Shown: in pieces, positions 15,792 to 18,980 of the stretch
Numbering within the stretch: position 1 is the first letter of the stretch
How the letters are laid out: the number at the start of each line of letters is the position of its first letter
Assembly (NCBI GenBank): GCA_900557035.1
Contig: USRA01000041.1
Location: 1-18,980 of the forward strand
DNA from: an uncultured Prevotella sp.
Lineage (GTDB): Bacteria; Bacteroidota; Bacteroidia; Bacteroidales; Bacteroidaceae
Direction of reading: 5' to 3'
Length of the DNA stretch: 18,980 nucleotides
The notes under the pieces: model-generated
The model's database searches: none
What the model was told of the DNA's origin: nothing
What the model saw: only the letters and a program-made list of their open reading frames with translations
Position numbers and translations under genes: made by a program

Positions 15792-16085
15792 ATGAGTGCT
15801 AGTGAGAAAACAATCAATACGTTTGCCACAAGAGTAAGGCAGATGATTCTCAAGTTTGAAGATATCAAGCATGAGAATGCAGAGCTGTATGCAATGGTGG
15901 ATGAGCGCGATGCCAAGATCAAGGAATTGCAGGAGAAGTTGACTCAGGCAAAGCATGATTACGACAGTCTGAAGATGGCGAAGATGATGACAATTTCCGA
16001 CTCCGACATGGAGACCACCCAGAAGCGCATCGCCAAGCTCATCAGAGATGTCAACAAGTGTATAACGCTACTGAGCGACAAGTAA
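15792..16085 (+). CDS. Small coiled-coil protein paired with ZapA
   Basis: This 97-residue cytoplasmic protein has a predicted coiled coil at about 20-65 (heptad-like KFEDIKHENAELYAMVDERD, then KIKELQEKLTQAKHDYDSLK). It ends in a basic helix RIAKLIRDVNKCITLLSDK. It is the first gene of the operon, and zapA begins 26 bases after its stop. Small coiled-coil proteins encoded next to zapA are known elsewhere (ZauP in Caulobacter), and ZapB is the unlinked functional partner in E. coli; they crosslink or position Z-rings through ZapA. I infer a similar role from size, structure and position, not from recognisable homology. Confidence 0.78.
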   Translation: MSASEKTINTFATRVRQMILKFEDIKHENAELYAMVDERDAKIKELQEKLTQAKHDYDSLKMAKMMTISDSDMETTQKRIAKLIRDVNKCITLLSDK

Positions 16086-16111
16086 TAACTATTGAAGCGG
16101 AGGCAGATCAG

Positions 16112-16402
16112 ATGGAAGATAAATTACAGATCAGATTACATGTATATGATACCGACCTCACGGTAAGAATACCGAGAGAGGATGAGGAGTATTATCGTAA
16201 GTCGGCTAAGTTGATCGATGAGATCGTCAATTCGTATGCGAAAATCTTCAAGGGGCGCAAGAGCGACAAGGAGATTTTGTATATGGCTCTCATCGACGTA
16301 GCTTTGAGATTCGAGAAGGAATCAGATAAAAATGATACCCAACCATATAATGATATTCTGGACAAGCTGACTGCGGAGATAGAAGATACCTTGGCTAAGT
16401 AA
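16112..16402 (+). CDS. zapA: Cell-division protein ZapA
   Basis: ZapA binds and bundles FtsZ filaments at the division site. The 96-residue product has the usual size. It shows an N-terminal beta hairpin with the family pattern ([26 protein letters not shown], given in part: [18 protein letters not shown]) and a long C-terminal helix that dimerises (EKESDKND...[14 protein letters not shown]). An in-frame GTG at 16058 would add 18 residues and overlap the upstream gene by 28 bases. The family starts right at the first strand, so ATG 16112 is preferred. It lies between the coiled-coil gene and rny, 25 bases from the latter. Confidence 0.88.
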   Translation: MEDKLQIRLHVYDTDLTVRIPREDEEYYRKSAKLIDEIVNSYAKIFKGRKSDKEILYMALIDVALRFEKESDKNDTQPYNDILDKLTAEIEDTLAK

Positions 16403-16427
16403 GAATATTAATAATTATAATATATAT

Positions 16428-17960
16428 ATGGTAACAATAATAGCGGCCCTGGTAGCTCTCGTGTTGGGAGGTATCGTGGGGTATGTCATTTTCCGTTATG
16501 TCATTAAGGGAAAATATAATGAAATGATAGATGCTGCCAGAAAAGAGGCAGAAGTTGTAAAGGAGAAAAAGCTTCTCGAAGTGAAGGAGAAGTTCCTCAA
16601 TAAGAAAGCCGAGTTGGAGAAGGAGGTGCAGCAGCGCAACTCCCGCATCCAGCAGAGTGAAAACAAGCTCAAGCAGCGCGAAATCTCGCTCAACCAGCGC
16701 CAGGAAGACCTCGGTCGCCGCAAGCAGGAGGTAGAGCAGTATCAGCAGCGCATCGACAATGAGAAGAAACTCCTCGCCGTGAAGCAGCAGGAACTCGAGA
16801 AGATGCAGAAGCAGGAGCAGGCCAAGCTCGAAGAGCTTTCTGGACTCAGTGCCGAGGAGGCGAAGAGTCGCTTGGTAGAGAGTCTGAAGGATCAGGCTCG
16901 TCTTGATGCAGCCAGTTACATCAATGAGATCATGGATGATGCCAAGCTCAATGCCAACCAGCAGGCTAAGAAAATCGTAATCCAGACCATCCAGCGTGTG
17001 GCTACCGAGACTGCTATCGAGAACTCAGTCTCTGTATTCCACATCGATAATGATGAAGTCAAGGGACGCATCATCGGTCGTGAAGGCCGCAACATCCGTG
17101 CCCTTGAGGCAGCCACCGGTGTGGAAATCGTGGTAGATGATACTCCTGAGGCTATCGTTATATCAGCCTTCGACCCTGTGCGCCGTGAGGTTTGCCGTCT
17201 GGCTCTCCATCAGCTGGTAGCCGATGGCCGTATCCACCCAGCCCGTATCGAGGAGGTGGTAGCCAAGGTGAAGAAGCAGTTGGATAATGAGATCATCGAG
17301 ACCGGTAAGCGTACAGCCATCGACCTCGGTATCCATGGTTTGCATCCAGAGCTGATCCGTATCATCGGTAAGATGAAGTACCGTTCTTCTTATGGTCAGA
17401 ACCTCTTGCAGCATGCGCGCGAAACTGCCAATCTCTGTGCGGTGATGGCTTCTGAGCTGGGCTTGAACCCTAAGAAGGCAAAGCGTGCCGGTCTGTTGCA
17501 CGATATCGGTAAGGTGCCAGACGAGGAGAGCGAGTTGCCACACGCACTCTATGGTGCCAAGATTGCCGAGAAGTACAAGGAGAAGGCAGATATCTGCAAT
17601 GCCATCGGTGCTCACCACGACGAGATGGAGATGAATACCCTTCTGGCTCCTATCGTACAGGTATGTGATGCCATCTCAGGTGCCCGTCCAGGTGCCCGCC
17701 GTGAGATTGTAGAGGCATATATCAAGCGATTGAACGATCTTGAGGCTATCGCCATGAGCTATCCTGGCGTAACAAAGACCTATGCCATCCAGGCAGGTCG
17801 TGAGCTTCGTGTCATCGTGGGTGCCGACAAGATGAGCGATGAGCAGAGTATCAAGCTCTCTGATGAGATTGCAACCAAGATTCAGAACGAGATGACCTAT
17901 CCTGGTCAGGTGAAGATCACCGTGATTCGTGAGACTCGCAGTGTAGCTTACGCTAAGTAA
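16428..17960 (+). CDS. rny: Ribonuclease Y
   Basis: RNase Y is a membrane-anchored endoribonuclease that starts mRNA decay. The 510-residue protein has the full family order: an N-terminal membrane segment (about 3-24), a long Lys/Glu/Gln-rich coiled coil (about 30-160), a KH domain with [12 protein letters not shown] (213-224), and an HD domain with His329, LLHDIGK (356-362, His357-Asp... region) and GAHHDE (394-399). It closes the coiled-coil/zapA operon after a 25-base A/T-rich gap with no promoter. Such linkage of zapA to rny is common in Bacteroidota as I recall. A terminator follows at 18051. Confidence 0.96.
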   Translation: MVTIIAALVALVLGGIVGYVIFRYVIKGKYNEMIDAARKEAEVVKEKKLLEVKEKFLNKKAELEKEVQQRNSRIQQSENKLKQREISLNQRQEDLGRRKQEVEQYQQRIDNEKKLLAVKQQELEKMQKQEQAKLEELSGLSAEEAKSRLVESLKDQARLDAASYINEIMDDAKLNANQQAKKIVIQTIQRVATETAIENSVSVFHIDNDEVKGRIIGREGRNIRALEAATGVEIVVDDTPEAIVISAFDPVRREVCRLALHQLVADGRIHPARIEEVVAKVKKQLDNEIIETGKRTAIDLGIHGLHPELIRIIGKMKYRSSYGQNLLQHARETANLCAVMASELGLNPKKAKRAGLLHDIGKVPDEESELPHALYGAKIAEKYKEKADICNAIGAHHDEMEMNTLLAPIVQVCDAISGARPGARREIVEAYIKRLNDLEAIAMSYPGVTKTYAIQAGRELRVIVGADKMSDEQSIKLSDEIATKIQNEMTYPGQVKITVIRETRSVAYAK

Positions 17961-18050
17961 GAAGGAATCAAGCGATAAAACGCGTTTTCATATATTCGAA
18001 GTTTAAATTGTCGTTTCTCTCCTTCATAGGATGAGGAATGTATTTGATAA

Positions 18051-18083
18051 AGTCGCTGTTCTCTAGGGGACAGCGGCTTTTTT
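18051..18083 (+). terminator. Intrinsic terminator of the zapA/rny operon
   Basis: AGTCGCTGT (18051-18059) pairs with ACAGCGGCT (18070-18078): nine pairs with one G-T, followed by a run of T to 18083. It lies 90 bases after the rny stop. The intervening stretch holds only the palindrome AAAACGCGTTTT (17977-17988), and I see no gene there. Confidence 0.82.
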
Positions 18084-18102
18084 CTTTCATATCATATACG
18101 GC

Positions 18103-18110
18103 TACATTTA
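18103..18110 (+). promoter_or_regulatory. Possible -7 box of the TtcA-like gene
   Basis: TACATTTA differs from TAnnTTTG at the last base, with only TTTT about 20 bases upstream. It sits between the terminator and the ATG at 18125, where a promoter is needed. A weak call. Confidence 0.3.
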
Positions 18111-18124
18111 TATAATATAATGTG

Positions 18125-18820
18125 ATGAAAGCAGAACAGAAGATTTTAAAGCGATTCAATAAAGGATGCGTGGATTATCACCTTTTGGAGGATGGTGACC
18201 GGATTCTCATTGCCTTGAGCGGCGGAAAGGATTCCCTGGAACTGTTGCGCCTCTTGGCTCAGCGTGCCCGCATCTATAAGCCGCATATCGAGGTAGAGGC
18301 GGCGCATATCATTATGGATAATATCCCTTACGAGACTGACCGTTCTTATCTGCAGGCATTTTGTGCAGAGAATGGCATCAAACTTCATATCCTGCATAGT
18401 TCTTTCGATGAATCCACCGATCCCCGCAAGACCCGTTGTTTTCTCTGTGCGTGGAACCGCCGCAAGACGCTCTTCGAGTTTGCTGTAAGCCACGGGTTCA
18501 ATAAGATAGCTCTGGGCCATCACATGGATGATATCCTCGTTACTTTCCTGATGAATATCACCTTCGAGGGTTCTCATTCCACTATGCAGCCCAGTCTTCC
18601 TTTAAAACATTATCCGCTTACCATCATCCGTCCCCTCTGTCTGGTGCATGAGGCGGATATCCGTCAGGTGGCAGAAGAGTTGCAATTCACGAAGCAGAAG
18701 GCGTTGTGTCCTTACGAAGAGACTACCCGCCGTTCGGATATGCAAGCCGTCTTCCGGCATTTGGAGCGGTTGAATCCTGAAGCGCGCTACAGTCTTTGGC
18801 GCTCTGTCTTTATGGAATAA
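18125..18820 (+). CDS. TtcA-like tRNA 2-thiocytidine synthase (PP-loop ATPase)
   Basis: The 231-residue protein belongs to the PP-loop ATPases, which adenylate a tRNA base before thiolation. Counting from the GTG one codon upstream, it shows the ATP-binding SGGKDS (33-38), CFLC (Cys106, Cys109), GHHMDD (132-137) and ALCPY with Cys196. The two close cysteines plus a distant third are the [4Fe-4S] ligands of TtcA, which makes s2C at tRNA position 32. It is about 80 residues shorter than E. coli TtcA, as expected for the shorter TtcA-like group, so the tRNA target is inferred. ATG 18125 is preferred to the preceding GTG. No partner gene is adjacent. Confidence 0.85.
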   Translation: MKAEQKILKRFNKGCVDYHLLEDGDRILIALSGGKDSLELLRLLAQRARIYKPHIEVEAAHIIMDNIPYETDRSYLQAFCAENGIKLHILHSSFDESTDPRKTRCFLCAWNRRKTLFEFAVSHGFNKIALGHHMDDILVTFLMNITFEGSHSTMQPSLPLKHYPLTIIRPLCLVHEADIRQVAEELQFTKQKALCPYEETTRRSDMQAVFRHLERLNPEARYSLWRSVFME

Positions 18821-18844
18821 AATATAGTAGAAAAAGCAATAAAA

Positions 18845-18884
18845 AACGAAAGTACTTTCATGAGCACATGAAAGTACTTTCGTT
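18845..18884. terminator. Perfect 18-bp hairpin with self-palindromic arms
   Basis: Positions 18845-18862 pair perfectly with 18867-18884 around AGCA. Each arm itself contains the 12-base palindrome GAAAGTACTTTC. A-runs on the left give a T-run on the minus strand, so it can end a leftward transcript. To the right there is no T-run for the TtcA-like gene. Confidence 0.6.
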
Positions 18885-18888
18885 GGAC

Positions 18889-18928
18889 AATGAAATAGGC
18901 TTCATTTGCCATTGAAGCCTATTTCATT
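18889..18928. terminator. Second perfect hairpin, 16 bp
   Basis: AATGAAATAGGCTTCA (18889-18904) pairs perfectly with TGAAGCCTATTTCATT (18913-18928) around TTTGCCAT. It starts four bases after the first hairpin. Only a short TTGTT-like sequence follows, so termination on the plus strand would be weak. The remaining bases to the window end show no gene. Confidence 0.5.
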
Positions 18929-18980
18929 TGTTCCTGGGGTAGATCTAGTAAATGGCAGTTACTAATTTTGGGGAGCTGCC

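Noticed and set aside
16058..16111. Longer ZapA beginning at GTG
   Set aside because: It would overlap the coiled-coil gene, and the extra 18 residues precede the first strand where the family starts.
16403..16427. 6S RNA next to zapA, as in proteobacteria
   Set aside because: Only 25 A/T-rich bases separate zapA from rny, too few for 6S RNA.
17977..17988. Palindrome AAAACGCGTTTT after rny
   Set aside because: An isolated 12-base palindrome with no -33/-7 box around it; not enough to call an operator.

Overview
The window looks like chromosomal DNA of a Bacteroidota, most likely Prevotellaceae (Prevotella/Segatella-like). Three things point there. SecA has the long form with large insertions. 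Several genes start behind the Bacteroidota-type -7 box TAnnTTTG, two of them with TTTG 20 bp upstream. The gene set (Lnb-type DUF4105 protein, lipoprotein LptC, CNNM/CorC protein, PpiD/SurA-like chaperone, coiled-coil/ZapA/RNase Y cluster) is typical of the phylum. I see no transposase, phage, CRISPR, tRNA or rRNA.

Layout. (1) Positions 1-3680: secA on the minus strand, with its leader and promoter to the right and two hairpins beyond its stop. (2) 3681-5462, minus strand: a DUF4105/Lnb-family membrane protein, probably a lipoprotein N-acyltransferase, followed by a small secreted protein I do not recognise. (3) 5520-11206, plus strand: an envelope-biogenesis series, outer-membrane beta-barrel protein, LptC lipoprotein, CNNM/CorC membrane protein, then, after a large hairpin and two abutting -7 boxes, a PpiD-like anchored periplasmic chaperone. 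(4) 11207-14886: back-to-back terminators, then on the minus strand rmlA (dTDP-glucose synthesis) and a Wzc-type polysaccharide co-polymerase/tyrosine kinase. (5) 15002-15749: one unrecognised 216-residue protein with its own consensus promoter and terminator. (6) 15739-18083: a coiled-coil protein, ZapA and RNase Y, apparently one operon, closed by a terminator. (7) 18125-18820: a TtcA-like tRNA thiolation enzyme, then two strong hairpins.

Functionally the window is dominated by the cell envelope. SecA exports the precursors, the Lnb-type enzyme would finish lipoproteins such as LptC, LptC and the beta-barrel protein serve the outer membrane, the PpiD-like protein assists folding, and RmlA/Wzc feed surface polysaccharide. 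The division and RNA-turnover cluster is a separate unit.

Most of this is ordinary core genome. No large undescribed system stands out. The points most worth following up are the Lnb candidate with an apparently leaderless GTG start and an unknown secreted partner, the coiled-coil/ZapA gene pair, the orphan 216-residue protein, and several unusual hairpins and leaders.
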